From: Acidobacteriota bacterium | GTDB lineage: Bacteria > Acidobacteriota > Terriglobia > Acidiferrales > UBA7541 | NCBI GenBank assembly: GCA_003223295.1 | Contig: QHYM01000123.1 | Location: forward strand, 1 to 55,379 | Length of the DNA stretch: 55,379 nt | Direction of reading: 5' to 3' | Shown here: piece by piece, positions 1 through 8,814 of the stretch | Numbering within the stretch: the first letter of the stretch is position 1 | How the letters are laid out: each line of letters opens with the position of its first letter | Position numbers and translations under genes: made by a program | The notes under the pieces: generated by a model | The model's database searches: none | Told to the model about the DNA's origin: nothing | The model's input: only the letters and a program-made list of their open reading frames with translations

Positions 1-127
1 CCGAGAGTTTGAAAGCGACAGGAGATATCTTCAATTCTTTAAGCGCTTCTTCTCGATCGAAGGTATAGCGCCCGGACTGCTGGAGCCGGTCAACGTAGCT
101 GTGCAGAGATAAGGATTGCCGATTCAC
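1..127 (-). CDS. AbiEi-like antitoxin / transcriptional regulator, N-terminus only (runs off left edge)
   Basis: About 42 residues are visible, reading from a GTG at 127 to the window edge (VNRQSLSLHSYVDRLQQSG, then YTFDREEALKELKISPVAF). The pattern of a helix, then G-R-Y-T-F-x-R-E-E-A-L, then a short leucine-rich helix matches my memory of the N-terminal winged-helix domain of AbiEi-type antitoxins of type IV toxin-antitoxin systems. The GTG was chosen because the family starts just before this helix; an in-frame TTG lies at 133. No clear Shine-Dalgarno is visible, so the transcript may be leaderless. A perfect palindrome lies just upstream. The toxin partner (AbiEii-like), if present, would lie beyond the left edge. 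It could also be another short winged-helix regulator, because the diagnostic C-terminal domain is not in view. Confidence 0.5.
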   Translation of the reverse strand, partial: MNRQSLSLHSYVDRLQQSGRYTFDREEALKELKISPVAFKLS

Positions 128-136
128 AAGCAAAAG

Positions 137-153
137 GTATCATAAAGTGATAC
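137..153. promoter_or_regulatory. 17-bp palindrome upstream of the AbiEi-like gene (candidate operator)
   Basis: GTATCA-TAAAG-TGATAC is a perfect 6-bp inverted repeat with a 5-bp spacer. It sits 10 bp upstream of the GTG start of the minus-strand antitoxin-like gene. AbiEi proteins are known to repress their own promoters by binding inverted repeats, so an autoregulatory operator is a reasonable inference. Confidence 0.5.
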
Positions 154-379
154 TTTCTGCATGTCTATTGCAGAAGAATGACCAGAGTTCTTGCTCAGTG
201 GGAGGGCGGGGAGAAACTAGCCACGAAGTGCAATTCTTATCTTAGCGCTTATGGCTGGGTGGGACCCTGGTGGGGACCCCCAGAGTCTCTGACTGAAAAC
301 TGACAACTGAACACTGACGACTTGCCCTTCTTGCGCTATCCTTTGGTTGTCGCAAGCAGCGCTGTCGAAACCCGGTCCT

Positions 380-658
380 ATGAAAACGATACTCGCCTCC
401 ATTTTCACTACCGTCCTCATTGTGGCGATGACCCTCGCCGCCATGTTCCTCCTCGTGCGCGCGACGGTTTATTTGACTTCGCTGGAATCGCCGCTCTATC
501 GTGCTGCCGCCATGGGTACGGAGTTGCTCCTCGGCGTCATTCTTCTTCTTGGCACCACCTGGCTTGCCACGCACCTCGCTGTCCGCATCTTCGGCCCGAA
601 AGAGCCTCCGTCGATGGGTTCGCCCAAGTCCCTCTCCAATGGAGGACGCGTTGTCTGA
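380..658 (+). CDS. small two-helix membrane protein, function unknown
   Basis: The start [12 protein letters not shown] at 380 gives a protein of 92 residues. It has two hydrophobic stretches, roughly residues 4-26 and 45-70, joined by a short loop with charged residues, and a polar tail rich in Pro and Ser. This suggests a small inner-membrane protein with both ends on the same side. An in-frame start at 347 would add 11 polar residues and is less likely. Its end overlaps the start of the carboxyltransferase gene by 20 bp, so the two are probably co-transcribed and perhaps translationally coupled. I do not recognise a family. Confidence 0.55.
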   Translation: MKTILASIFTTVLIVAMTLAAMFLLVRATVYLTSLESPLYRAAAMGTELLLGVILLLGTTWLATHLAVRIFGPKEPPSMGSPKSLSNGGRVV

Positions 659-2249
659 AACCAAACGCAGCCTGATCCCCACGCCCAAGGCCCCCGAAGC
701 CCCCAAAGCCAATAACCGCGCGGAGGAGCTGCGTCGCCTGGAAGCGGAAGCCGAGGCTGGCGGCGGCCCCGAGCGCCGCGAGCGCGAACACCAAGCCGGC
801 AAGCTGACCGCGCGCGAGCGCATCCATCTGCTGCTCGACGAGGGCACGTTTGAAGAGCTCGACAAATTCGTCCGCCACCGCTGCGTGGATTTTGGTATGC
901 AGGAGCAGCGGCCCGCAGGAGACGGCTTCGTTACCGGCTTTGGACGAATCGACGGCCGCCTGGTTTACGTCTTCGCACAGGACTTTACTGTGTTCGGCGG
1001 CTCGCTCTCCGAAGCCAACGCGCAGAAGATTTGCAAAATCATGGACCTTGCCATGCGCGCCGGCGCTCCAGTAATTGGCCTGAACGATTCCGGCGGCGCC
1101 CGCATCCAGGAAGGCGTCGCTTCGCTTGCTGGTTACGCGGATATTTTTCTGCGCAACACGCTTTCGAGCGGCGTCATTCCGCAGATTAGCGCCATTATGG
1201 GCCCCTGTGCCGGCGGCGCCGTCTATTCGCCGGCCATCACCGATTTCATCTTCATGACCCGCGAAACTTCCTACATGTTCGTCACTGGCCCGGACGTCAT
1301 CAAGACTGTCACGCACGAGGAAGTCACCAAGCAGGAGCTCGGCGGCGCAATGACGCATAATGAAAAAAGCGGTGTCGCCCACTTCGTCGCGCGCGATGAT
1401 GCCGATTGCCTGGCCATGATTCGCGAGCTGATGAGTTTTTTGCCGTCAAATAATTTCGAGGATCCGCCGCGCCGCGCCACTTCCGATTTGCCTGCGCGCC
1501 GCGACGAAGCTCTCAACACGCTTGTTCCGCCGGACCCGCAGAAACCCTACGATATCAAGGATGCGATTCATTCCATCGTGGACGACAATTATTTCTTCGA
1601 AGTCCACGAGCACTATGCCAAAAACCTTGTCGTGGGTTTCGCGCGCCTCGACGGCCGCCCCATCGGCATCGTCGGCAACCAGCCTGCGTTTCTCGCGGGA
1701 GTTCTTGATATCAACGCTTCCGTGAAGGGCGCGCGCTTCGTGCGTTTCTGCGATGCCTTCAATATCCCGCTGCTCACTTTTGAAGACGTCCCCGGTTTTC
1801 TCCCTGGGACGCAGCAAGAATTCGGCGGCATCATTAAGCACGGTGCGAAGTTGCTCTTTGCTTTTGCGGAAGCCACGGTTCCGAAGATTACTGTCATTAC
1901 GCGCAAAGCCTACGGCGGCGCCTACTGCGTTATGGCTTCCAAGCACATTCGCACGGACGCCAACTTTGCCTGGCCCACCGCGGAAATCGCGGTGATGGGC
2001 CCGGAAGGCGCGGTCGACATTGTTTACAAGCGGGACTTGGCAAAAGTGGACGGTGCCGAGCGCGAGAAACTTCGTCAGGAAAAAATCGCCGAATTTCGCG
2101 AGCGCTTCACCAATCCCTTTGTCGCTGCGGAGCGCGGGTACATTGACGCAACATCCCGCTCTGAAAAACCTGCCTACATCCAAGCTTGTCTCCGTGAACT
2201 CTGCGTCCTCGGTGTTGAGATTCGCTTTCACTTCAGCAGGTATTCCTGA
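639..2249 (+). CDS. acyl-CoA carboxylase carboxyltransferase (beta) subunit
   Basis: A 536-residue protein of the PccB/AccD5 family. It transfers the carboxyl group from carboxybiotin to acetyl- or propionyl-CoA in the cytoplasm. Both crotonase-like halves are recognisable. The N-half has [20 protein letters not shown] and [13 protein letters not shown] (oxyanion-hole glycines). The C-half has [30 protein letters not shown] and [14 protein letters not shown]. The start at 639 lies before a Pro/Lys-rich leader and the conserved LTARERI helix. The biotin carboxylase and BCCP subunits are encoded 3 kb downstream, so this set is split. The last 20 or so residues do not look like the usual family tail and overlap the 3' end of the opposite-strand S9 peptidase by 22 bp. 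The substrate (propionyl- versus acetyl-CoA) cannot be told from sequence alone. Confidence 0.93.
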   Translation: MEDALSETKRSLIPTPKAPEAPKANNRAEELRRLEAEAEAGGGPERREREHQAGKLTARERIHLLLDEGTFEELDKFVRHRCVDFGMQEQRPAGDGFVTGFGRIDGRLVYVFAQDFTVFGGSLSEANAQKICKIMDLAMRAGAPVIGLNDSGGARIQEGVASLAGYADIFLRNTLSSGVIPQISAIMGPCAGGAVYSPAITDFIFMTRETSYMFVTGPDVIKTVTHEEVTKQELGGAMTHNEKSGVAHFVARDDADCLAMIRELMSFLPSNNFEDPPRRATSDLPARRDEALNTLVPPDPQKPYDIKDAIHSIVDDNYFFEVHEHYAKNLVVGFARLDGRPIGIVGNQPAFLAGVLDINASVKGARFVRFCDAFNIPLLTFEDVPGFLPGTQQEFGGIIKHGAKLLFAFAEATVPKITVITRKAYGGAYCVMASKHIRTDANFAWPTAEIAVMGPEGAVDIVYKRDLAKVDGAEREKLRQEKIAEFRERFTNPFVAAERGYIDATSRSEKPAYIQACLRELCVLGVEIRFHFSRYS

Positions 2250-4165
2250 AGGAATTCGACGGTGGCGTAGAACTGGAAATCCTGGTTCGGCTTTTTCCGG
2301 TAGCCGTGGCCTTCGTCGTTGGCAATTATCAGCCAAACCGGTGTTCCTTGTTGTTTCAGCGCGTCGGCAATTTGCTGCGATTCGCTTACCGGGACGCGCG
2401 GATCGTTTTTCCCGGCGATCACGAGCATTGGCTTTTTGATTTTTTCGATATTGTTCATGGGCGCAATTGTCTCGAGGAACGCGCGCATTTTGGGATCGCG
2501 CTCGTCGCCGTATTCCGCGCGCCGTAAGTCGCGCCGATACGCTTCGGTATGCTCGAGAAATGTCACCAAATTCGACATGCCCACGACGTCCACGGAGCAG
2601 CGGATGCGGTCACTGTAAAACGTGGAAACGGCCAGCGTCATGTGGCCGCCGTAACTTCCGCCGGTCACCGCAATGCGCGCGGCGTCGAGTTCCGGTTGGG
2701 TGGCGATCCAGTCGAACAGTGCGTTGATATCTTTGTAGGTGCCCTCGCGTTTGAATCCATTATCGAGCAGGGAAAAAGCTTTTCCGTAGCCGGTGGAGCC
2801 GCGCACGTTGGGATAAATCAGCGCGATTCCCAGCTCGTTCAAAAAATAATTGTTGCGGCCAAGAAAAGTTGGCTGTGATTGCCCTTCCGGGCCGCCGTGA
2901 ATAATCACCAGCACCGGCCGCTTGCCAGTGAATTTTGCGGGTGGCTTGTGCAAAAATCCTGAGATCGTTTTTCCGTCGAAACTTTTCCAGTGGATCAGCT
3001 CCGCGGAAAGAAGCGATTCAGTTTTTGCGGCGGTTTCACTGTTGGTCCAGCGCTCGAGCTTCTCGGTTGCTACGTCCAACGAGTAACAATCTCCCGGCCC
3101 GCGCGAATGGTTCAGCGAGAAGCCCAGCTCATGCCCGTTTTTGTGCCAGCGCAAACCGCCGATCACTCCGGAGGGAATGTGCGGCAGCGGCATTTCTTTT
3201 CCGTTGCTGGTGTCGCGCACGTGCAGGACGCTCAAGCCTTCCTCGTCGGTCACGAACGCGAGCAGTTTTCCATCGTGTGCTAAATCAAAAGTCTCCACGT
3301 CCCAGTGAATCGAAGTGGTCAGATACGTGGGCTGCTTGGTTTGCAGATCGATGTACGCGAGCCGGTGGAATTCAGAATCTTTGTCGGTGGTGACGTAAAT
3401 TCCTTTGCCGTCTTTGCTGAATCGCGCTTCGCCATACGAAACTTTCGCAGTTGCATTTCGTGGCGTCAGTTCATTTTTCTGCCCTGTCGCTGTATCCACC
3501 AGCCACAAATACGATTCGTTGATCGAGAGTTCCTCGAGCAGCAAGATCTTCTTGTCGTCGGGAGACCAATCCTCGGGTTGCCATCCGCCTCCGGTCAATT
3601 GCGTCAACAAATGATCCGTCCTGGCATCGGCGGGATTCATTACCCACAAATCCGTGTCCTGGCCGGTGCGGCGCGTGGACATGTACGCGATGCGGTCGCC
3701 ATCGGAAGACCATGGGCCCATGAGGTTACGCGACTTTCCGTCGGTGAGCAGCGTGACGTCGCCCGTTTTGACCTCGTAGCGATAAAGTTGATACCATTCG
3801 CCGCCGCCAACATCTTTCATGAATACGATGTAGTCGCCGCCGTTGGGATGAAAGCGCCCGTTCGAAACAGAATCCGGAAAAAAAGTGAACTGCTGCCGTG
3901 CTCCACCTGGCATGGCCACGATGTGCAGTTGCGGCGTCTCCGCAAAGCGAGTGGAGATCAACATTTCATGACGCGTGGGATGCCAGTCCGAGAGACTCGC
4001 GCTTCGAAACGAGGCGTAACGCCCCGCCGTCTCGGCCAGCGTCGCGGGAATCTTCGGAACGCCATTGACAACCAAGTTCTCCGGCGGGGGAATAAAAGCG
4101 TCCTGCGCAAGCGCCGGCAGGGCCACGAAGAGTGCCAGCGCAAGCAAGAAACCAGACCGTTTCAT
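2228..4165 (-). CDS. exported S9 family prolyl oligopeptidase-like peptidase
   Basis: A 645-residue protein with a Sec signal peptide ([20 protein letters not shown]). Residues of about 45-390 form a WD40-like/TolB-like beta-propeller with repeated short motifs such as [11 protein letters not shown] and [13 protein letters not shown]-terminal alpha/beta hydrolase domain follows. The nucleophile elbow is GGSYGGHM (GxSxGG), the acid lies in [11 protein letters not shown] and the histidine in NDEGHGY, completing a Ser-Asp-His triad. Enzymes of this group cleave short peptides, often after proline or as acylaminoacyl- or dipeptidyl-peptidases, here in the periplasm. It is transcribed away from the ChbG-like gene and converges on the carboxyltransferase gene. 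The family call is firm; the peptide specificity is not. Confidence 0.93.
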   Translation of the reverse strand: MKRSGFLLALALFVALPALAQDAFIPPPENLVVNGVPKIPATLAETAGRYASFRSASLSDWHPTRHEMLISTRFAETPQLHIVAMPGGARQQFTFFPDSVSNGRFHPNGGDYIVFMKDVGGGEWYQLYRYEVKTGDVTLLTDGKSRNLMGPWSSDGDRIAYMSTRRTGQDTDLWVMNPADARTDHLLTQLTGGGWQPEDWSPDDKKILLLEELSINESYLWLVDTATGQKNELTPRNATAKVSYGEARFSKDGKGIYVTTDKDSEFHRLAYIDLQTKQPTYLTTSIHWDVETFDLAHDGKLLAFVTDEEGLSVLHVRDTSNGKEMPLPHIPSGVIGGLRWHKNGHELGFSLNHSRGPGDCYSLDVATEKLERWTNSETAAKTESLLSAELIHWKSFDGKTISGFLHKPPAKFTGKRPVLVIIHGGPEGQSQPTFLGRNNYFLNELGIALIYPNVRGSTGYGKAFSLLDNGFKREGTYKDINALFDWIATQPELDAARIAVTGGSYGGHMTLAVSTFYSDRIRCSVDVVGMSNLVTFLEHTEAYRRDLRRAEYGDERDPKMRAFLETIAPMNNIEKIKKPMLVIAGKNDPRVPVSESQQIADALKQQGTPVWLIIANDEGHGYRKKPNQDFQFYATVEFLQEYLLK

Positions 4166-4276
4166 CGGGGTGAATCCTCCGTTGGAAAAAGAACAAGGGT
4201 TCCTGTATACACCATCGCGCGCAGGGAGCGCGAAAGATTTTTGTCCGTGTTACCCTTGACGGTCACAAATTACTCC

Positions 4277-5215
4277 ATGGAGCTGCTTATGCGCCTGCGC
4301 ACACCCGCCGCTGTGGTCGCTTTTGTGCTTTCAATGGCCGCGAGTGGGCGCGCGCAGACGAAGACGGTCGCGGAGCGCCTGGGTTATCCGCCGGATTCGA
4401 AACTGCTCATTATCCACGCGGATGACCTCGCCGTGGCGCATTCCGTGGATGCGGCCAGCTTCGACGCGCTCAACAAGAATGCAGTGACATCGGCAAGCGT
4501 GATGGTGCCGTGTCCGTGGCTGAACGAAGTCGCTGCCTACGCGAAAGAACATCCCAACGCGGATTTGGGGCTGCATCTTACGCTGACGAGCGAATGGAAA
4601 ATCTATCGCTGGGGTCCTGTCGAAGCGAAAGACAAAGTTTCCAGCCTGCTTGATCCTGCCGGTTATCTGTGGCCAGAGACTGGACCGGCCGCGCAAAATA
4701 TCAAACCGGAAGAGGCGGAGCGGGAGATCCGCGCACAAATTGAACGGGCCATCGCCGCGGGAATTCATCCGACGCATCTGGACAGTCACATGGGTGTCCT
4801 TTTTGCAAAGCCTGAGCTTTTTGCAGTTCTCATCAAAGTGGCTCATGAATACCATCTGCCTTTCCTGGCGCCGCGGTTCCCCGGTGATCCGAACAAACTG
4901 ATTCCATTGCTCTCCGAAAAAGACGTCCTCCTTGATTCAGGAGTGATGGCCAATCCGTCCGTTTCCGCTGGAGCATGGAAAGAGTTCTATGGCAATGCGA
5001 TCAAGGATCTCAAGCCGGGGTTTTCGGAAATGATTGTGCACCTTGGTCACGACGATGCGGAGCTCCAAGCAGTGACGTTGGACCATCCCGATTTCGGTTC
5101 AGCCTGGCGCCAGCGGGACTACAATGTCGTGACAAGCCCCGAATTCAAGAAGGTGCTTGAGGAGAGCCACATCGTGCTCGTCAAATGGAGAGACCTCCAG
5201 AAACTGCTCAAGTAA
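4277..5215 (+). CDS. exported ChbG/YdjC-like carbohydrate deacetylase
   Basis: A 312-residue protein. ATG 4277 and ATG 4289 are both possible; each gives a signal peptide (RLRTPAAVVAFVLSMAASGRAQ). After it come the metal-binding HADD motif, the conserved TSASVMVPCPW stretch, DLGLHLTLTSEW and THLDSHMGVLF. These together mark the YdjC/ChbG family, metal-dependent enzymes that remove acetyl groups from N-acetylated oligosaccharides such as chitobiose. Most characterised members are cytoplasmic, so the leader suggests a periplasmic version. The gene is divergent from the S9 peptidase (111 bp between starts) and lies 80 bp before the biotin carboxylase gene. The natural substrate is unknown. Confidence 0.88.
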   Translation: MELLMRLRTPAAVVAFVLSMAASGRAQTKTVAERLGYPPDSKLLIIHADDLAVAHSVDAASFDALNKNAVTSASVMVPCPWLNEVAAYAKEHPNADLGLHLTLTSEWKIYRWGPVEAKDKVSSLLDPAGYLWPETGPAAQNIKPEEAEREIRAQIERAIAAGIHPTHLDSHMGVLFAKPELFAVLIKVAHEYHLPFLAPRFPGDPNKLIPLLSEKDVLLDSGVMANPSVSAGAWKEFYGNAIKDLKPGFSEMIVHLGHDDAELQAVTLDHPDFGSAWRQRDYNVVTSPEFKKVLEESHIVLVKWRDLQKLLK

Positions 5216-5295
5216 CCGGAACGAGGCACGAAGATACAGATGGTTAGCAGGGCGCCTTTCTCTCCTGCTAAACTCTTCCCTCGCTCCACGTTTCT

Positions 5296-6837
5296 ATGTT
5301 CAAGAAAATCCTGATTGCCAATCGCGGCGAAATCGCCGTGCGCATTCTCCGCGCGTGCCGCGAACTGGGCATGCAATCCGTCAGCGTATTCAGCGAAGCT
5401 GACCGCAAATCGCTGCACGTCCGGCTTGCCGACGAGGCTTATACCATCGGCCCCGCCCCTTCGCGTGAAAGCTACCTCCGCATTGACAAGCTGATGGACG
5501 TGGCACGCCGCGCGGGCTGCGATGCCCTCCATCCGGGTTATGGTTTTCTGGCGGAAAATGCCGCGCTGCCGCGTGCGTGCAGCGAAGCCGGGATCACCTT
5601 CATTGGTCCGCCTGCGGAGGCAATGGAAGCTCTCGGTTCAAAAACCGCCGGGCGCCAGCTTGCGCGCCGCGTGGAAGTGCCTACAGTCCCCGGCACGAAC
5701 GATCCGACCGAGAAATCCGAAGCGCGGGCCCTGGCGCAAAGCATGGGCTATCCCGTGTTGCTGAAAGCGGTGGCCGGCGGCGGCGGCAAGGGCATGCGGC
5801 TGGTTTACAGCGACGCGGAATTCGAATCGGCGTTTCGCGACGCGGCTTCGGAAGCGATGAATGCCTTTGGGGATGAGCGCCTATATCTTGAGAAATATCT
5901 CGAGCGGCCGCGGCACATTGAAATCCAGATTCTTGCCGACGCACACGGGCGCGTGGTTTCTCTGGGGGAACGCGAATGTTCCATTCAGCGGCGCCACCAG
6001 AAAGTAATTGAGGAAGCGCCCTCGCCGGCTGTCACGCCGGAATTGCGGAAGAAAATGAGCGCAGCGGCGGTGCGGCTGGCGCGCGCGGGCGGCTATGTGA
6101 ACGCAGGCACGATGGAATTTCTGGTGGACCAAAAGCTGAATTTTTATTTCCTGGAAGTGAACACGCGGTTGCAGGTAGAGCATCCCGTCACGGAACAAGT
6201 GACTGGGCTGGATCTCGTCAAACTGCAAATCGCTATCGCCGCGGGGCACCGCTTACCGTTTGCGTGGGAAGCCATCACGCCACGCGGGCATGCGATGGAG
6301 GTCCGCCTTTACGCTGAAGATCCTGAGAACAATTTCTTTCCTTCGCCGGGAAAAATTCTTTCGTGCCGCACGCCCGGCGGCCCGGGAATCCGCATGGACG
6401 AAGGAGTCTACGAAGGGTGGACGGTGCCCAATGAATACGACCCGCTGCTGGGCAAACTCATCGCCTGGGGCAACAGCAGGGAAGAGACGATTGCGCGGCT
6501 GCGACGCGCGCTCGACGAATACACCATCACGGGGATTCGAACGAATGCCGGATTATTTCGACGCATTCTGACGGAGCCGGAGTTTCTGCGCGGCGAAATC
6601 CACACACGATGGCTTGATGAACTGCTGCGGCGGCCTCGTGCGGCTGCTGCATCGTCCTCTTCGGATTCGAATAGGGAAGGCAATCCGGGCGGGGCGCACG
6701 AGGCGGCCGCCATCGCGGCTGCGATTTGGCAAGCGAAACAGAGCGCCGCGCAGGGGGCTGAGGCCTCTTCCGCCGACGAAAATTCCTCACGCTGGAAAAT
6801 GGAAGGCCGCCGCCAGCTTCTGGACCGCATGCCATGA
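5296..6837 (+). CDS. biotin carboxylase (alpha subunit) of acyl-CoA carboxylase
   Basis: A 513-residue ATP-grasp enzyme that carboxylates the biotin of BCCP using bicarbonate and ATP. The N-terminal biotin-carboxylase domain begins FKKILIANRGEIAVRILRAC. The ATP-grasp part has the glycine-rich loop VAGGGGKGMRLV, the bicarbonate/Mg region FLEVNTRLQVEHPVTEQVTG, and ERECSIQRRHQKVIEEAPS. The C-terminal domain carries MEVRLYAEDPENNFFPSPG. The last 60 residues are Ala/Ser-rich and less conserved. The stop overlaps the BCCP start by four bases (ATGA), a sign of translational coupling. It acts with the carboxyltransferase encoded at 639-2249. Confidence 0.95.
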   Translation: MFKKILIANRGEIAVRILRACRELGMQSVSVFSEADRKSLHVRLADEAYTIGPAPSRESYLRIDKLMDVARRAGCDALHPGYGFLAENAALPRACSEAGITFIGPPAEAMEALGSKTAGRQLARRVEVPTVPGTNDPTEKSEARALAQSMGYPVLLKAVAGGGGKGMRLVYSDAEFESAFRDAASEAMNAFGDERLYLEKYLERPRHIEIQILADAHGRVVSLGERECSIQRRHQKVIEEAPSPAVTPELRKKMSAAAVRLARAGGYVNAGTMEFLVDQKLNFYFLEVNTRLQVEHPVTEQVTGLDLVKLQIAIAAGHRLPFAWEAITPRGHAMEVRLYAEDPENNFFPSPGKILSCRTPGGPGIRMDEGVYEGWTVPNEYDPLLGKLIAWGNSREETIARLRRALDEYTITGIRTNAGLFRRILTEPEFLRGEIHTRWLDELLRRPRAAAASSSSDSNREGNPGGAHEAAAIAAAIWQAKQSAAQGAEASSADENSSRWKMEGRRQLLDRMP

Positions 6838-7334
6838 AGTACGAGGTCCGCATTTTCGGCAAAACACACATCGTCGAGTTCGCGCGCCATGGTGACGGCT
6901 GGCAAGCGCGGCTCGACGGCGAATCAGGCATTGCTGATGTCGTAGAAATTGCGCCGGACACTCTCTCTGTGTTGCTCTCGGGCAGGTCCTATGAGGTTTG
7001 CGTAACGCCATCTGGCGGCGGCCAACTGCAGCTGCAAACCGACGGCCTAGAATTCAACGCTGAGGTTATTGATCCGCGTTCGTGGCGAGGCCGGCGGCAC
7101 GGCAGCGCGGAAGCGGAGGGCCGCCAGCAGATTGTTGCGCCCATGCCCGGCAAAGTAGTGCGCCTACTGGTCAAAGCTGGAGATGCTGTTGAGGCAGGCC
7201 AGGGCCTATTGGTGGTGGAAGCCATGAAAATGCAAAACGAGATTCGTTCGCCAAAGAGCGGAACGGTTGAGCGAGTGGCCGTTGCGGAAGGCCAAGCCGT
7301 AAACGCGGGCGAAGTGCTCGCCTGGGTCAATTGA
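6834..7334 (+). CDS. biotin carboxyl carrier protein (BCCP) of acyl-CoA carboxylase
   Basis: A 166-residue protein. The C-terminal biotinyl domain (residues about 98-166) has the hallmark EAMKM with the biotinylated lysine at residue 132, followed by QNEIRSPKSGTVERV. The first 95 residues form a family-specific N-terminal region as seen in BCCP subunits paired with stand-alone biotin carboxylases. It is coupled to the biotin carboxylase gene by a 4-bp overlap. A diverged copy of the last third of this gene lies 1.3 kb downstream (8633-8722), on the far side of the FAD oxidoreductase gene. Confidence 0.95.
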   Translation: MKYEVRIFGKTHIVEFARHGDGWQARLDGESGIADVVEIAPDTLSVLLSGRSYEVCVTPSGGGQLQLQTDGLEFNAEVIDPRSWRGRRHGSAEAEGRQQIVAPMPGKVVRLLVKAGDAVEAGQGLLVVEAMKMQNEIRSPKSGTVERVAVAEGQAVNAGEVLAWVN

Positions 7335-7386
7335 GTTTAAGGAAAAGTGGTTGATTCATCTGGAGGATAAAGAAAGCTGCAGAAGA

Positions 7387-8568
7387 CTAGCATTTCTTGA
7401 AGCTGTCGAAGAAAGCCTTGTGCCTGGCCATGATTTCTTGTTTCTTTTCCAGATTGGGATCGAGCGTCCAAATTCCCCGTTCGTGAGTGCCTCCCAGAAG
7501 AATGCCATCCGTCCGCGGAAACATGTAGAGGTCGCCCTTGCCGATGGCGTATTGCACTTCGGGTTGGGGCAACAGGATGGTGAGTTGCCCCTTCAGAGGA
7601 GTTAATTCTTCATCGGCAAAGAGCGCTTTTGCGCCAAGACCGGTGCAATTGAATACCAGCTTTTCCGGCAAGTTCTGGATCTCGCCTCGATCGCGGATTT
7701 CCATTACTTTTATTGTCGCGCCCGCTATCCGGATGTCATTCAGCAACGCCGCCAAATAAACCGGCGGCTCGATGATCATCGTGTCGAACTGCCGCACAAA
7801 CGGGGCATCCTGGAATGGATGCTCGTGCGCAGACAGATCGCGCAGCTCTGGCACCATGGAGCGCAACACGCCGTCCTTTCCGAGATAGCCTTGTTCATCC
7901 CATGGCTGGTCGTTGAGAAAGTAGTTGCGCATCCAGCGAATTCCGTAGCGCGGCCCCACCATAATCTGGTAGCAGCGATAGGCAAACTCCGCCGCGGCAA
8001 GAAACTGTTGATCGAACAGAGACGTACGTTTATCAGGTTCAGACACCAGGAAGGGAAACCATTGGCCTCCTGCGATATTCGAGGTTGTGTTTGGCGGCAA
8101 GTCTTTTGTGTAAATCGTTACCGCAAATCCTGCTTCCTGCAGCAGCATGGCCGTTGCCAAACCTACGGCACCGCTTCCCAGAACAGCGACTGGTCCAGTG
8201 TGGCCCGGAGCGCCCAGGTCCACGGCAAGCTTCCCGGTTCCCCAGGAAAGTGTGATTCCTCCTCCGCCATGGCCGTAGTTGTGGACTACGAGCGTGTCGT
8301 CCAGCTTTTCCGCCCGCACCACAAAGCCTGAGGGGCGGAAGGGACGCAGCCCGACGACGGTTCTTATCTCGCGGTCCGCGGAAACATGCACAGGGGGCAA
8401 TCCGCACGCTCCGCCAAGGAATGAAGTATCTGGAGCCGCATAGGCGCGATTCACGGAGGAGGATGTGCCGCGTCTTGCTGCACAACCAGCAAGAAGGGAA
8501 AACGGCGCCGTAGCTGCGAGCGATGCACCTGCAAGACCCGTCTGACGGAGGAATTTGCGCCGATTCAC
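7387..8568 (-). CDS. Tat-exported FAD-dependent oxidoreductase (D-amino-acid oxidase fold), probable lipoprotein
   Basis: A 393-residue protein starting with GTG. The leader has a twin-arginine motif (NRRKFLRQ) and a lipobox (LLAGC), so it is probably folded with its cofactor, exported by Tat and lipid-anchored. The FAD-binding Rossmann motif is VAVLGSGAVGLATAMLLQEA at about residue 127. Other DAO-family stretches are LVFNCTGLGAKALF, LKGQLTILLP and GILLGGTHERG near the C-terminus. The family oxidises D-amino acids or related amines to imino acids with H2O2 release; the substrate here is not clear. The gene stands alone on the minus strand between BCCP and a duplicated BCCP fragment, as if inserted there. 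Confidence 0.85.
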   Translation of the reverse strand: MNRRKFLRQTGLAGASLAATAPFSLLAGCAARRGTSSSVNRAYAAPDTSFLGGACGLPPVHVSADREIRTVVGLRPFRPSGFVVRAEKLDDTLVVHNYGHGGGGITLSWGTGKLAVDLGAPGHTGPVAVLGSGAVGLATAMLLQEAGFAVTIYTKDLPPNTTSNIAGGQWFPFLVSEPDKRTSLFDQQFLAAAEFAYRCYQIMVGPRYGIRWMRNYFLNDQPWDEQGYLGKDGVLRSMVPELRDLSAHEHPFQDAPFVRQFDTMIIEPPVYLAALLNDIRIAGATIKVMEIRDRGEIQNLPEKLVFNCTGLGAKALFADEELTPLKGQLTILLPQPEVQYAIGKGDLYMFPRTDGILLGGTHERGIWTLDPNLEKKQEIMARHKAFFDSFKKC

Positions 8569-8632
8569 GGAACCAACATTAATGGAGAAAGGGTCACTGG
8601 ACGAAATGTTTTTTCGGCGACCGTAGCTGCAA

Positions 8633-8722
8633 ATGCAAAGCGAGATTCGTTCGCCAAAGAGCGGAACGGTTGAGCGAGTCGTCGTTGGAGACGCGGGCGA
8701 GGTGCTTTGTATCGTCGGCTAA
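8633..8722 (+). pseudogene. duplicated fragment of the BCCP 3' end
   Basis: Reading from ATG 8633 to TAA 8722 gives 29 residues, MQSEIRSPKSGTVERVVVG then DAGEVLCIVG. This matches BCCP residues 133-166 (MQNEIRSPKSGTVERVAVA... NAGEVLAWVN), with a five-codon in-frame deletion and a few substitutions. The first 16 codons are nearly identical at DNA level to 7230-7277. The lysine attachment site is not kept in frame. Both copies are on the plus strand and bracket the FAD oxidoreductase gene. It has no promoter or ribosome site that I can see, so it is best read as a relic of a duplication or insertion. Confidence 0.85.
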
Positions 8723-8746
8723 CTTGAGCCGGTTTCTTCAGTTGAG

Positions 8747-8781
8747 ATCCTGCGGGCCGCAAGAATCACGGCCCTCAGGAT
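8747..8781. repeat. REP-like hairpin element
   Basis: ATCCTGCGGGCCG (8747-8759) pairs with CGGCCCTCAGGAT (8769-8781) across a 9-base loop, 12 of 13 positions matching. No U-run follows on either strand, so it does not look like a Rho-independent terminator. It sits beside the BCCP fragment and downstream of the PPIase gene, a typical place for a dispersed extragenic palindrome. I see no second copy in the window. Confidence 0.55.
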
Positions 8782-8814
8782 GACACCATGGAAAGAAACC
8801 CTTTTGCCTGATAA

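Noticed and set aside
285-320. Tandem repeat of ACTGA-like units before the small membrane protein
   Set aside because: The units vary in length and sequence (ACTGAAA, ACTGACA, ACTGAAC, ACTGACG). This is low-complexity sequence of the kind often seen in these genomes, with no clear function.
3305-4276. A long in-frame extension upstream of the ChbG-like gene
   Set aside because: It runs antisense through the S9 peptidase gene and has no motif. The signal peptide begins only at 4277 or 4289.
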